Position numbers and translations under genes: made by a program. A model generated the notes under the pieces. The model was not told the origin of the DNA. It made no database searches and saw nothing but the letters and a program-made list of their open reading frames with translations. DNA of 64,000 nucleotides, taken from Lentisphaeria bacterium (GTDB taxonomy: Bacteria; Verrucomicrobiota; Lentisphaeria; Victivallales; UBA1829). How positions within the stretch are numbered: position 1 is the stretch's first letter; every line of letters starts with the position of its first letter. This document shows, in pieces, positions 27,301-36,451 of the stretch. The DNA is taken from assembly GCA_017503375.1 (NCBI GenBank), contig JAFVTF010000070.1:1-64000 (forward strand), in the 5' to 3' direction.

Positions 27301-27328
27301 AAACAAACTCCCTGTTTTGAAATTATTT

Positions 27329-28171
27329 TTATTTCTGACGGTATTTCCCGGGAGAAATACCGAAATATTTCCGGAACAGACGACAGAAATAATTACTGTC
27401 GGTAAACCCTGTCATGTCCGCAATTTCTGCTAAACCGAGTTCCGGATTCTGCAGCAGAACAGAGGCTTTTTTCAGACGGACCCGGATCAGATATTCCAAA
27501 GGGGAAACACCTGTCCGTTCCCGGAAATGCCGGGTCAAAGTACTCAAAGACATTCCTGCCTTTTTAGCCATTTCCGCCCGGCTCCATTTTCTAGCGGAAT
27601 GTTCCGTGATTTCATCCACCAGTTCATCAACGCGGGAATATTGCGGACTTTTCCGGGTGATTCCTGCGGAGACGGCACTGCGCCCCAAAAGCAGGATCAG
27701 CTGCATGAACAACGCTGAGATCATGGCATCGGAATCTTCCGCAGCGGAGGTTTGTTCGTCTTCCATCTTCCGGACCAGTTCAAATACGGCTTGAAACTCC
27801 TCTCCAGTGAGATGTACTCCGCCATCCGGTACTTTCAGAAGAAACAGAGACGGCAATAAAGATTTTCCCTGAAGAGCAAAAAGGGGATGATTGAACTCTT
27901 TCAGATCAAACATGATATTATAAAGAGCCAGATCATGCAAATCTGAATAGGCATGGCGTGTTTTTCCGTGGATCAGAAACACATCACCGGCAGAGATATT
28001 TCTTTCTGAACCGGGAAGAATATGCTTTCCCTGACCGCGTGTAACAATCACCAATTCAGAACTTTCATGACTGTGAAGCGGGAATTCCGGCTGAGGATCC
28101 CGCCGCAGCAGCACAAGCGGAAGCTGTTTCTTCCGCAAAAAATCTTCATTTTTGAGATAAAGATCAGCCAT
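27329..28171 (-). CDS. AraC-family transcriptional regulator
   Basis: The 280-residue protein has an N-terminal cupin sensor (FPLHSHESSELVIV, ISAGDVFLIHG) and a C-terminal AraC domain with MSLSTLTRHFRERTGVSPLEY and EIADMTGFTDSNYFCRLFRKY. It overlaps the end of cmk by eight bases and lies 28 bases upstream of the esterase gene, the likely target. The overlap suggests it is transcribed from the lgt-rluD-cmk unit. Confidence 0.9.
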   Translation of the reverse strand: MADLYLKNEDFLRKKQLPLVLLRRDPQPEFPLHSHESSELVIVTRGQGKHILPGSERNISAGDVFLIHGKTRHAYSDLHDLALYNIMFDLKEFNHPLFALQGKSLLPSLFLLKVPDGGVHLTGEEFQAVFELVRKMEDEQTSAAEDSDAMISALFMQLILLLGRSAVSAGITRKSPQYSRVDELVDEITEHSARKWSRAEMAKKAGMSLSTLTRHFRERTGVSPLEYLIRVRLKKASVLLQNPELGLAEIADMTGFTDSNYFCRLFRKYFGISPGKYRQK

Positions 28172-28841
28172 TCTGTTTTTCCCGGATCAGCGCAAGAATA
28201 TGCTGAACCGTTTCTTCTTTACTCATATCCGAACTGTCGACCAGAATTGCATCATCAGCCTGTTTCAGCGGAGACACAGCCCGGGTGGAATCCACTTTAT
28301 CCCGTTCAGCAATAGCCGCTGCAGTTTTCTGCAACAGTTCCGGTTCCAGCTCAAATCCATCCTGAAGCAAGCGGCGTTTTGCCCGTTCTTCCGGGGAGGC
28401 TGTCAGGAAAAACTTGTACTTTGCATCAGGGAAAACGACCGTTCCGATATCTCTGCCTTCCATAACGAGCAGATCATTTCCAGCCATTTCCCGCTGAAGT
28501 TCCACAAGCCGTGTCCGGACAGCAGGAATCGTAGCGACTCTGGATGCGGCGGCTGAGGCGGCTTCCGTCCGCAGTTTTTCGCCGGGGAATTCGCCATCGA
28601 CTTCCAATTCCGGATCGCCCGGTCCTTTCCGGACAAAACGCATCTGCACTCCGGCGAGAGTTTCAGCAAATTTTTCCGGATCGTTTTCCGGATCAATTCC
28701 TGCCAGAACGGTTTTATAACCAATCGCACGATACATGGACCCGGTATTGATATGAACAGCATTCATTGCCTCAGCAACAGCGCAGGCAACGGAACTTTTT
28801 CCCGATGCAGCGGGACCATCAATCGCAATTACATTCATCAT
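28164..28841 (-). CDS. cmk: Cytidylate kinase
   Basis: The 225-residue enzyme phosphorylates CMP and dCMP. It has the P-loop IDGPAASGKSSVA (residues 7-19), an INTGSMYRAIGY substrate segment, MEGRDIGTVVFPDA and the lid-like AKRRL/AERDKVDSTRAVSP region, all typical of bacterial Cmk. Its ATG overlaps the rluD stop by four bases. Downstream, the AraC gene overlaps its end by eight bases. Confidence 0.95.
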   Translation of the reverse strand: MMNVIAIDGPAASGKSSVACAVAEAMNAVHINTGSMYRAIGYKTVLAGIDPENDPEKFAETLAGVQMRFVRKGPGDPELEVDGEFPGEKLRTEAASAAASRVATIPAVRTRLVELQREMAGNDLLVMEGRDIGTVVFPDAKYKFFLTASPEERAKRRLLQDGFELEPELLQKTAAAIAERDKVDSTRAVSPLKQADDAILVDSSDMSKEETVQHILALIREKQNG

Positions 28842-29773
28842 AACGGTTTCATCTCCTGTAAGTAGTGTTCAAAATCAGCTGGAAGAGGGGCTTCAAATGT
28901 CATGAGTGCTCCGGTATCCGGATGCGGGAACGATATCTTCCAGGCATGAAGCATCTGCCGTTCCGCTGCAATCCGGGAATTTCCCCCGTAAACAGAATCG
29001 CCAATCACAGGACAGCCGTAATGAGACATGTGAACGCGAATCTGATGGGTGCGGCCGGTCATGATACGGACTTTCACCAGGGCAGCAGAAACGGTCCCGA
29101 TCTTCCCTGAACGTTCCACCGTAAATACGGAATGGGCAAATTTCCCGTGACGTTCATCACGGACAACTGCCATTTTTTTCCGGTTTACAGGATGGCGTCC
29201 GATATAAGTTTTAATTTCCGCACACTGCACCCGCGGCGCAGGCGCAACGATTGCAAGATATGTTTTGGAAACAACTCTGGCGGCAAATGCACGGCACAGT
29301 TTGAACATTGCCTGTTCCGTTTTGGCAATGACCAGACAGCCGGAAGTATCTTTATCCAGACGGTGAACGATTCCCGGCCTTGAAGGGTCTGTGTTTTCAA
29401 ACCCTTCCAGCATGGAGGATTCATGTCCAAGCACTGCATTGACAACGGTTCCCGAATGATTCCCTGCCCCCGGATGCACCACCATTCCGGCAGGTTTGGC
29501 AATGACCATCAGAGAATCATCTTCGTACAGGATATTCAAATCAATATTTTCGGGTTTTGCAAAGTTTTCCTGAGATGCACCGGACTCAAATTCCAGAATA
29601 TCTCCTGTTTTTACGAGGGTGCGTTTTTCGGAACAGACTTTTTCATTGCATTTCATTCCGCCGGCTTCAATGATCCGCTGAATCATTGCGCGGGAAAAAT
29701 CGGGAGACAAGCCGGCTGCGGCAGCATCGATCCGTTTGCCGTTCCACTCTTCTGTTATTATTACTGAATTCAT
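28838..29773 (-). CDS. rluD: Large-subunit pseudouridine synthase (RluD-like)
   Basis: The 311-residue enzyme isomerises uridines in 23S rRNA. It has an N-terminal S4 RNA-binding domain (about residues 10-70) and a catalytic domain with GIVHRLDKDTSGCLV, which carries the catalytic aspartate, then TGRTHQIRVHM and GDSVYGG. Length is normal for RluC/RluD. Its start overlaps the lgt stop by four bases, so these genes are translated as a coupled set. Confidence 0.93.
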   Translation of the reverse strand: MNSVIITEEWNGKRIDAAAAGLSPDFSRAMIQRIIEAGGMKCNEKVCSEKRTLVKTGDILEFESGASQENFAKPENIDLNILYEDDSLMVIAKPAGMVVHPGAGNHSGTVVNAVLGHESSMLEGFENTDPSRPGIVHRLDKDTSGCLVIAKTEQAMFKLCRAFAARVVSKTYLAIVAPAPRVQCAEIKTYIGRHPVNRKKMAVVRDERHGKFAHSVFTVERSGKIGTVSAALVKVRIMTGRTHQIRVHMSHYGCPVIGDSVYGGNSRIAAERQMLHAWKISFPHPDTGALMTFEAPLPADFEHYLQEMKPL

Positions 29774-30624
29774 TTTTTCTTTTCATCCTTCAGCAAAGTC
29801 ACCGGATCGGGAGCACCGTTTCCGCCCCATTTTCCGGCAAAAACAATCATCAGAATTCCAATCGGTGCTGTTATAAACACTGCGACGGACTGGGAGGGCG
29901 TTAACCCGACAACAGAATGAGTGTGATCTCCGCGCATAAATTCCATCAGAAAACGCAAAACGGCATAACAGACGACATAAAGTCCGGCAACTCTTCCCGG
30001 TTTTTTGAATTTCCCGGCAATAAAGAAAAGTAATCCGAATAAAGCAAAATTGACACCTGCCTCAATCAACTGGGTGGGATACAGCGGAAGTGAGGGCATT
30101 TTCTGCATGATAATCTCCCCTGTTGCGGGCATGGGGAACCGTTCAGCAGGAGCAGAACCGGCAGGAAAAGTGACTCCGCACCAGCTGTCTCCGGCAGGTT
30201 TTCCAAAGCAGCACCCCTGCATGAAACACCCAAGGCGTCCGAACGCATGTCCCAGAGCAACGGCAGGGGCAAACACATCCAGCAAACGGGCAAGATTGAT
30301 TTTCTTGATGATACAATATGTGATCAGAACTATTGTTGAAAGAATAAAACCTCCGTAAAATACAAGTCCGCCCTGATCAATCCGGAATACTTTCAGCCAA
30401 TTTCCTTCAAACTGCTGATGGAACTGAAAAACATAAAAAATCCGGGCACCGGCTATTCCGGCAAACATGGCAATCATACCGATATCCATGATATTGTCTT
30501 TGGAAACTCCTGCGATATGACGTTTCCACATCAAAGCAAGCATAGCAGAAAGGAACCCGCATGCTGAAAGGATTCCATACCAATGAATTTTCAGACTTCC
30601 AATTGAAAAAGCGATTTCATGCAT
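29770..30624 (-). CDS. lgt: Prolipoprotein diacylglyceryl transferase
   Basis: The 284-residue inner-membrane enzyme transfers diacylglycerol to the lipobox cysteine of prolipoproteins. The first residues MHEIAFSIGSLKIHWYG are the classic start, and GRLGCFMQGCCFG is the Lgt signature. Seven hydrophobic segments are visible. The long frame to 30741 is an extension overlapping the dedA region; I use the ATG at 30624, with GAGGG eight bases upstream. It is followed by rluD and cmk with four-base overlaps. Confidence 0.95.
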   Translation of the reverse strand: MHEIAFSIGSLKIHWYGILSACGFLSAMLALMWKRHIAGVSKDNIMDIGMIAMFAGIAGARIFYVFQFHQQFEGNWLKVFRIDQGGLVFYGGFILSTIVLITYCIIKKINLARLLDVFAPAVALGHAFGRLGCFMQGCCFGKPAGDSWCGVTFPAGSAPAERFPMPATGEIIMQKMPSLPLYPTQLIEAGVNFALFGLLFFIAGKFKKPGRVAGLYVVCYAVLRFLMEFMRGDHTHSVVGLTPSQSVAVFITAPIGILMIVFAGKWGGNGAPDPVTLLKDEKKK

Positions 30625-30704
30625 TATATTATCCCTCGTGTTAATTACCAAGTAATGTACACCTTCTTTTGAGAAAACGCAAATCAGAAAGGATGAATTT
30701 TTCG

Positions 30705-31373
30705 ATGACAGACCAAATTGCTCAATATTTGCAGGATGCATCTTCCTACGCTCCGGCCTGGGGCTTTCTTCTTATTTTTATTTGTATGACAATTGAAAGC
30801 TCTTTTATCCCCTTCCCCAGCGAAGTTGTTATGATTCCGGCAGGTTTTCTGGCATTGCGCGGAGATATGACCACTGGAATCTGGTGGCTTGATTGCATTC
30901 TGGCTGTTCTGATCGGAACAATCGGCTGTCTGCTCGGAGCTTACGTCAACTATTTCCTTGCCGAAAAATTGGGAAGAACCCTTCTTTACCGTTACGGAAA
31001 GTATTTTTTCCTGAAACCGGACACGCTGGAACGATCTGAAGAAATATTCCGGAAACATGGAGAAATTACAACTTTTATCTGCCGCTTGATTCCCGGAATC
31101 CGTCAGGTTATCTCCATCCCGGCAGGATTGGCAAAAATGAAACACCGTCCGTTCATTATCTTCACTGTACTTGGCGCTGGAATCTGGAACATCATCCTCA
31201 CCGGAATCGGTGCGTACCTGGGACATCTTTCCAAAGATATCTCATATATTGAACTTGTTCACCAGGGAAAGAAAATGATCTCTGATCATTATATCTGGCT
31301 CCTTCTGGTTCTGGCAATCATTGTTGCCGGATACCTTTTCATCCACCATAAAGTAATGAAAAAGGATGCTTGA
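30705..31373 (+). CDS. DedA-family membrane protein
   Basis: The 222-residue inner-membrane protein has the DedA/SNARE-associated core: FIPFPSEVVMIPAGFLA, then FRKHGEITTFICRLIPGIRQVISIP (split here at GEITTF and RLIPGIRQ), GLAKM, and four to five hydrophobic segments. DedA proteins flip or translocate phospholipid carriers such as undecaprenyl phosphate and affect envelope integrity. Start is uncertain: ATGs at 30693 and 30705 are both in frame, the latter better spaced from AAAGG. It is divergent from lgt and overlaps the small gene after it. Confidence 0.88.
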   Translation: MTDQIAQYLQDASSYAPAWGFLLIFICMTIESSFIPFPSEVVMIPAGFLALRGDMTTGIWWLDCILAVLIGTIGCLLGAYVNYFLAEKLGRTLLYRYGKYFFLKPDTLERSEEIFRKHGEITTFICRLIPGIRQVISIPAGLAKMKHRPFIIFTVLGAGIWNIILTGIGAYLGHLSKDISYIELVHQGKKMISDHYIWLLLVLAIIVAGYLFIHHKVMKKDA

Positions 31374-31375
31374 TT

Positions 31376-31606
31376 ATGCGTTGGCTGCTGTTGGCAATCT
31401 TCTTTTTCGCTCTGCCTCTGACGGCGCAAACCGTCCTGCAGAATCAGGCAGATCACGCGCAAAACTATCTGGATCAGACTCTTCTCAAGATTGCTGATTC
31501 CTGGAAAATGATGAAATATCATTTTTCAGAAGGCAATAAAAAACTGAAAGAATCAGCGAAAGAAAAGCTTCCGGAACTTCCGGAAAAACTGAAACCCGGA
31601 AAATAA
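31376..31606 (+). CDS. Small secreted helical protein, unknown
   Basis: The 76-residue protein starts with a signal peptide (about residues 1-18, ending LTAQT) followed by a charged amphipathic helix (about 25-70, lysine and glutamate rich, ending PEKLKPGK). It is not recognised as a family. It starts two bases after the DedA stop and ends one base before the D-aminoacylase start, so the three genes form an operon. The in-frame upstream codon is a TTG, so I use the ATG. Confidence 0.6.
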   Translation: MRWLLLAIFFFALPLTAQTVLQNQADHAQNYLDQTLLKIADSWKMMKYHFSEGNKKLKESAKEKLPELPEKLKPGK

Positions 31607-31607
31607 T

Positions 31608-33206
31608 ATGATAAATTCCGGTATTATCAGCGGCGCAGTCATTTGTGATGGAACGGGTGCAGAACCGTTCCGGGCTGATTTACTTTTTGAAAACGGAATT
31701 ATTTCCGGAACAGGCAGCAATTTCCCAAAAGATCTCCCGGTTTTTCGTGGAGAAAACCTTGTTCTTGCGCCCGGTTTCATTGATATTCATGCTCATTCAG
31801 ACCTGTCCCTTGCAGCAGCTCCGGATGCGTTCGGAAAAATTTCGCAGGGTGTTACTACCGAAGTTTCCGGCAATTGCGGACTTTCCCCGTTTCCAGTTCT
31901 CAATGATGAAGTCCGTTCCCATTTGCAAAAAATTTATCAGAAATATAATTTCCCTGTTACCTGGAATGATTTTTCCGGATATATTTCAGCTGTGGAAGCC
32001 GAAAAACCGGCAATTAATTTTGCCTCTTTCTGCGGTTACAATACTCTCCGGGCAAATTTTACGGGATATCAGAACACGCCTTTTTCCGGAAAAAAAATGG
32101 AAGAGATGCGCAGGCTCTTATCGGAAATGCTTGATCAGGGAGCTGTCGGACTCTCCACAGGGCTGCTTTATGTTCCGGGAAGATTTGCAGACGCAGAAGA
32201 ATTGGAATTTATCGTTTCTGTACTGAAAGGAACCGGAAAAACAATCGCAATGCACTTACGCAGCGAGGGGGATAACCTGATTGAATCTGTGGAAGAAGCA
32301 ATCAGGATTGCAAAAGCGGCAGATAACAAACTTCAGATCAGCCATTTGAAAACCGCCCTTCCCCGGAACTGGAACAAGATTGATTTGCTGTTGAATACAA
32401 TCAGAGAAGCACAAAATTCCGGCTGCACCATTCATGCAGACAGATATCCATATACTTTTGCCCAGACTTCTCTCAGCGTGATTCTTCCCCCGCCATGGGA
32501 CAATATGAGCGATGCCGCAATTATGGAAGATTTGAATCAAAATCCGGAAAAACAGGAAATCCTGATTCAGGAATTGAGAAAAAATGCTCCGGATTGGGAA
32601 CGGATCATTCTGTGTACTACTGCTCAAAAAGAAGCTGCGGCTTATTCCGGAGAACCTTTTTTGAATATTTGTAAGGCCCTGCGTAAAAAACCGGAAGAAT
32701 TATGTGCAGAGCTGATGACTGCCGATGCTCCCGGAACAATGGCAGCTTTCGGTGGACTTTCCGGAGAAAACCTGAAAAGAATTCTCTCAGAAACGTATGT
32801 CTGCTGCGGAAGTGATGAAACCGCCCGTCCGGAAGATAAATCGCTGGGAATCAGCCACCCGCGCGGATTCGGAAGTTTTCCAAAATTTTTCCAGTTTGTA
32901 AAAGAAAATGCGGGACTCGGAGAAGCAATCCGCAGAATGACATCTCTCCCGGCAGAGATTTGTAATTTTTCAGACAGAGGAATCCTGAAACCGGGATATG
33001 CCGCTGATATGGTTCTGTTTGATCCGGAACATTTCAGAGACCGGGCAACATTTAAGAATCCCCATAAAAAAGCAGATGGAATCCATTCCGTCTTTGTGAA
33101 CGGTGTTCTCTCTTTTTCAAATGGACAAGTGATTCAGCGTGCGGGGAAAGGGTTGAAAATCAAACGCTGTGTTCATAAAGATACTGAACGAACTCATGAA
33201 CGGTAA
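31608..33206 (+). CDS. D-aminoacylase / N-acyl-D-amino-acid deacylase
   Basis: The 532-residue amidohydrolase has LAPGFIDIHAHSDLSL metal motif, the cysteine-containing SGNCGLSP, ISHLK, HLRSEGDN, and a late GSDET aspartate region. It removes acyl groups from N-acyl-D-amino acids, a way to recycle peptidoglycan- or diet-derived D-amino acids. The last 47 bases overlap the 3' end of the convergent Nif11-like gene. No signal peptide is seen. Confidence 0.88.
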   Translation: MINSGIISGAVICDGTGAEPFRADLLFENGIISGTGSNFPKDLPVFRGENLVLAPGFIDIHAHSDLSLAAAPDAFGKISQGVTTEVSGNCGLSPFPVLNDEVRSHLQKIYQKYNFPVTWNDFSGYISAVEAEKPAINFASFCGYNTLRANFTGYQNTPFSGKKMEEMRRLLSEMLDQGAVGLSTGLLYVPGRFADAEELEFIVSVLKGTGKTIAMHLRSEGDNLIESVEEAIRIAKAADNKLQISHLKTALPRNWNKIDLLLNTIREAQNSGCTIHADRYPYTFAQTSLSVILPPPWDNMSDAAIMEDLNQNPEKQEILIQELRKNAPDWERIILCTTAQKEAAAYSGEPFLNICKALRKKPEELCAELMTADAPGTMAAFGGLSGENLKRILSETYVCCGSDETARPEDKSLGISHPRGFGSFPKFFQFVKENAGLGEAIRRMTSLPAEICNFSDRGILKPGYAADMVLFDPEHFRDRATFKNPHKKADGIHSVFVNGVLSFSNGQVIQRAGKGLKIKRCVHKDTERTHER

Positions 33207-33357
33207 AGACAAAACCGTTCCGCTCTGCAATACGGATCAGTTCGTCAATCATATCTTCCTGTTCTTCAAAACGTTCCTGCAAAGACAAAGCTTCTTTTTT
33301 GACTTCCGGGGTACGTTCCAAAAACGCATAAAATGCTGCTACTGCCTCTTTTGCCAT
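33160..33357 (-). CDS. Nif11-like small protein
   Basis: The 65-residue protein matches the Nif11 leader domain layout: MAKEAVAAFYAFLER, a glutamate-rich helix, then IAERNGFVFTVHEFVQYL, whose GFxFT core is the Nif11 signature. The domain is best known from leader peptides of nitrile-hydratase-like RiPPs, but no core peptide tail is present and no modification enzymes lie nearby. A near-ideal GGAGAGG ribosome site lies inside the end of rfbF, two bases before the ATG, so it is coupled to that gene. It overlaps the convergent deacylase gene by 47 bases. The longer frame to 33405 has no ribosome site. Confidence 0.7.
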   Translation of the reverse strand: MAKEAVAAFYAFLERTPEVKKEALSLQERFEEQEDMIDELIRIAERNGFVFTVHEFVQYLYEHSV

Positions 33358-33359
33358 GA

Positions 33360-34175
33360 TTATCCTCTCCAGAAACGGGTCCAGGGTGCTTCGCCTGTTT
33401 CCCACAAACGGTTAAGCAGCGCATGTTCTCTGGGAGTATCCATGCACTGCCAGAAACCTTCATGCCGGTAAGCATTCATCTGACCGTCTTCAGTGATACG
33501 GCTGAATGGTTCCGATTCAAAATAAACATCCTCATTTTCGGGGATATATTTTTTGATAACAGATTTTTCCACAACCATAAAACCGCCGTTGATAAAACCT
33601 GCAGAACGGATCGGTTTTTCATCGAAACGGATGGAACCGTCTTTGCGGAAATGAACTTCCCCGAAACGGCCTTCCGGATGAACTGCTGAAATTGTAAGCA
33701 TCCGTCCGGACTGATTGTGATTTTCCAGAAGTTTATTCACATCCACATCTGCCACGCCGTCACCGTAAGTTAAGAAGAATTTCTTATCATTCGATTTCAG
33801 ATATTTCGATGCGATTCTGATCCGTGTGGCTGTACAGCTTTCCAAACCGGTATCAGCCAGAGTCACTTCCCAATCTTCTTCCTCCCGCTTTCCATGAAAA
33901 ACCATCCGGGGAGTCTGCCCCAGTTTAATAGTGACATCATTTTCCCTGGCAGAAAAGTTCAGAAAATAATCAATAAAGGTTTCTTTTTTATATCCCAGAC
34001 AAAGGATAAAACGTTTGACCCCGAAAGCGGAATAAGAACGCATGATATGCCAAAGGACCGGATGAGTTCCGATTGGCACCATTGGTTTGGGGAGCAGTTC
34101 AGTAACATCCCGCAGTCTGGTACCTTTTCCGCCGCAAAGAATCATTGCTGGAGGCATCTCTTTTACAGCATCCAT
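33360..34175 (-). CDS. rfbF: Glucose-1-phosphate cytidylyltransferase
   Basis: The 271-residue enzyme forms CDP-glucose, the precursor of CDP-deoxysugars and dideoxysugars of surface polysaccharides. Signatures are MILCGGKGTRLRDVTE, LPKPMVPIG, YGDGVADVD and an FINGGFMV stretch. Length is typical. It is followed two bases later by the Nif11-like gene and preceded by the LptF/G gene. No other CDP-sugar genes are in the window. Confidence 0.92.
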   Translation of the reverse strand: MDAVKEMPPAMILCGGKGTRLRDVTELLPKPMVPIGTHPVLWHIMRSYSAFGVKRFILCLGYKKETFIDYFLNFSARENDVTIKLGQTPRMVFHGKREEEDWEVTLADTGLESCTATRIRIASKYLKSNDKKFFLTYGDGVADVDVNKLLENHNQSGRMLTISAVHPEGRFGEVHFRKDGSIRFDEKPIRSAGFINGGFMVVEKSVIKKYIPENEDVYFESEPFSRITEDGQMNAYRHEGFWQCMDTPREHALLNRLWETGEAPWTRFWRG

Positions 34176-34179
34176 AACA

Positions 34180-35271
34180 TCACCGTCTTGCTATATGAAA
34201 TATGTAATATGCGCCGAAGACCTGGTAAAGAATTGGTGCAATCCAAACCAGATATTGCGGATATAATTGATGTTTTGAAGAGAGAACAACGGCACCCAGG
34301 ATTGCTCCGAAATAAATTCCGGCAAGAAGCACACTGATAAACAAGCCGACCGATGTTTCTCTGCGGGAAGTCCGGATTGCCATTGGAAGCCCCAGCAGCA
34401 GGAATGCAATCGGAGATAATCCCATAGCAACCCGCTGATTCAACTCTGTTTCCAGCTGGCTGATATACCTTTTATCTCCCATTCTGCGGGCAAGAACAAT
34501 TCTGGCATACAATTCCTTGTAACCTTCAAACTTATCCCGTTTCCTCACGGAAATCTGATTGTATTTTTTTCCATACTCAATTTCAATGGAACACAATCCG
34601 GCGGTCGGACGCTGCTGGTCCTTTTTTGAATAGTCGATAATTACAGCATCCTTTAATTCAATAAAAAGTTTTTGAACGGTTGCATCCACCCGGATCCGGC
34701 CGGCTGAAGCAGAGATATCCTGTTTGATATCATTTCCTTCCATACGGTAAATCTGCACACCGCGGATCGTTCCATCTTCATCTTTGCTGTCGATCAGAAC
34801 TTTCAAATCATCGAACTGCATCGGGATTCCCGGTTTGAACAGTGCAAGAGGAGAATCCAGAAAAACCTGTTTCACAATTTCTTTCGATTTTGCAAGATTT
34901 ACCGGAGCGACCTCCAGCTGAATATACAGGCAGATACAGGAAAGGCTGAATGCCACAGCAATAAGCGGAGCCACTATTTGAAGAATGGAAACTCCGCAGG
35001 CACGCATTGCAGTGATTTCATTATCCGCAGAAAGCCGCCCGAAAACCAGCATAATCGAAACCAATGCAGCCCAGGGTATGGAATATGAAAGCACAACGGG
35101 GAGAACATAAATGATAAATTTGAATGCAGCCCCGGAGCTCACCCCCTGGGAAATATATTCAAAGACCTTAATCAGTCTTGCGCCAGTCATCCCGAATGTC
35201 AAAACGCCGATTGCTGTTAGAAATGTTACGATAAAGTTTTTTGCTATATACCAGTTCAGTGTTTTCAGCAT
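34180..35271 (-). CDS. LptF/LptG (YjgP/YjgQ)-family permease
   Basis: The 363-residue membrane protein has the LptF/G plan: two N-terminal transmembrane segments, a periplasmic beta-jellyroll in the middle, and three C-terminal segments with GLSPIAFLLLGLPMA. LptF/G moves lipopolysaccharide from the inner membrane with LptB. The partner gene is not visible here, so it may be LptF or LptG, or a single-copy form. Start chosen at 35271 with GACGG upstream; an ATG at 35307 has no site. Confidence 0.88.
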   Translation of the reverse strand: MLKTLNWYIAKNFIVTFLTAIGVLTFGMTGARLIKVFEYISQGVSSGAAFKFIIYVLPVVLSYSIPWAALVSIMLVFGRLSADNEITAMRACGVSILQIVAPLIAVAFSLSCICLYIQLEVAPVNLAKSKEIVKQVFLDSPLALFKPGIPMQFDDLKVLIDSKDEDGTIRGVQIYRMEGNDIKQDISASAGRIRVDATVQKLFIELKDAVIIDYSKKDQQRPTAGLCSIEIEYGKKYNQISVRKRDKFEGYKELYARIVLARRMGDKRYISQLETELNQRVAMGLSPIAFLLLGLPMAIRTSRRETSVGLFISVLLAGIYFGAILGAVVLSSKHQLYPQYLVWIAPILYQVFGAYYIFHIARR

Positions 35272-35401
35272 TTTCCGTCTCTCTGTTTTTTTAATGATAT
35301 CAATCATCTGTAATTTAGCACGATTCTTCAAGATTGCAAAATTTTTTTTACAGGAATAACATATTTTTCTGATGATTGGACCATTTTTTTTAATCGGAGG
35401 C

Positions 35402-35430
35402 TTGCAGTTTACCAAATTACAGGATATATT
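35402..35430 (+). promoter_or_regulatory. Predicted promoter of YeiH-type gene
   Basis: TTGCAG and TATATT are spaced by 17 bases, about 33 bases ahead of the ATG, with an AAGGAG site in between. Confidence 0.6.
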
Positions 35431-35463
35431 ATCACTTTACAAAACATCTGTCAAGGAGCTGAA

Positions 35464-36438
35464 ATGTTAAAGAAAGTTGTTTTTATCTTATTTGCCGCAG
35501 CATTTTTTGCTGTACCTTATTTCTGGAATACTGCGCGGGATTATGCCCCCGGAATTGCAGTGATCATGGGGATTATTTTTGCAGTCTGCTGGGGAAATCC
35601 GTTCAGTAAATTCACCTCAAAAATCACCTCACCCATGCTTGGAGCAACAATCGTAGGCATGGGATGCGGTATGAATCTGCTTCAGGTTCTTCAAGCCGGA
35701 GCTCATGGATTGCTCTATACCTTTATCGGGATATCAGCGGCACTGCTGCTGGGAGTCTTTGCCGGAAAACTTTTGAAACTTCCCAAAGATACGACCTGGC
35801 TTGTAAGTGTGGGGACTGCAATTTGCGGAGGAAGTGCGATTGCAGCTGCGGCACCTGTTCTGAAAGCGAAAGCCCATGATATTGCGATTGCCTCTGCCAC
35901 GGTATTTACATTGAATGCGGTGGCATTACTCGTTTTTCCGGTTATCGGACATTGGCTTGGATTCTCACAGGAGCAGTTCGGTTACTGGGCGGCATTGGCA
36001 ATTCACGATACCAGTTCCGTCGTCGGAGCGGGAATGCAGTATGGCCCGGAAGCGTTGGAAATCGGTACAACAGTAAAACTGGCCCGTGCGCTCTGGATTG
36101 TCCCTGTTACGCTGTTTCTATCCCTGTTTATTGCGGAAAAAGAACCGGGGGAAAAGAGAAAAGTAAAATTCAAAGTACCCTGGTTTATTCCCGGATTTCT
36201 GATTGCCGCCGCTCTTGTTACCTGGATTCCGGTGCTTGAGCCTGCCGGGAAATTTATCAAGGATCTCTCCAAATATATGATGATCGTTACGCTCTTTCTG
36301 ATCGGCTCAAATCTCAGCAGAGAAAAACTGAAAGAGCTTGGATTGCGTCCGATTTTACAGGGACTGATCCTCTGGATTGTGCTTTCCATAGTCTGGTGCT
36401 GCGCCATCTTCTTTAACTGGGTCAATTGCGTAAAATAA
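35464..36438 (+). CDS. YeiH/UPF0324-family membrane protein, putative sulfate exporter
   Basis: The 324-residue protein has about nine to ten hydrophobic segments and the UPF0324 landmarks: LGATIVGMGCGMNL, SVGTAICGGSAIAAAAP, and AIHDTSSVVGAGM. The family is annotated as putative sulfate or sulfur-compound exporters; direct evidence is thin. It is the first gene of a two-gene unit with the uracil-DNA glycosylase (13-base gap). Confidence 0.88.
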   Translation: MLKKVVFILFAAAFFAVPYFWNTARDYAPGIAVIMGIIFAVCWGNPFSKFTSKITSPMLGATIVGMGCGMNLLQVLQAGAHGLLYTFIGISAALLLGVFAGKLLKLPKDTTWLVSVGTAICGGSAIAAAAPVLKAKAHDIAIASATVFTLNAVALLVFPVIGHWLGFSQEQFGYWAALAIHDTSSVVGAGMQYGPEALEIGTTVKLARALWIVPVTLFLSLFIAEKEPGEKRKVKFKVPWFIPGFLIAAALVTWIPVLEPAGKFIKDLSKYMMIVTLFLIGSNLSREKLKELGLRPILQGLILWIVLSIVWCCAIFFNWVNCVK

Positions 36439-36451
36439 GGAAAATAAGCCC

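Noticed and set aside
30624-30741. Longer Lgt N-terminus
   Set aside because: Residues before MHEIAF do not look like Lgt and overlap the divergent promoter region; the ATG at 30624 has a ribosome site.
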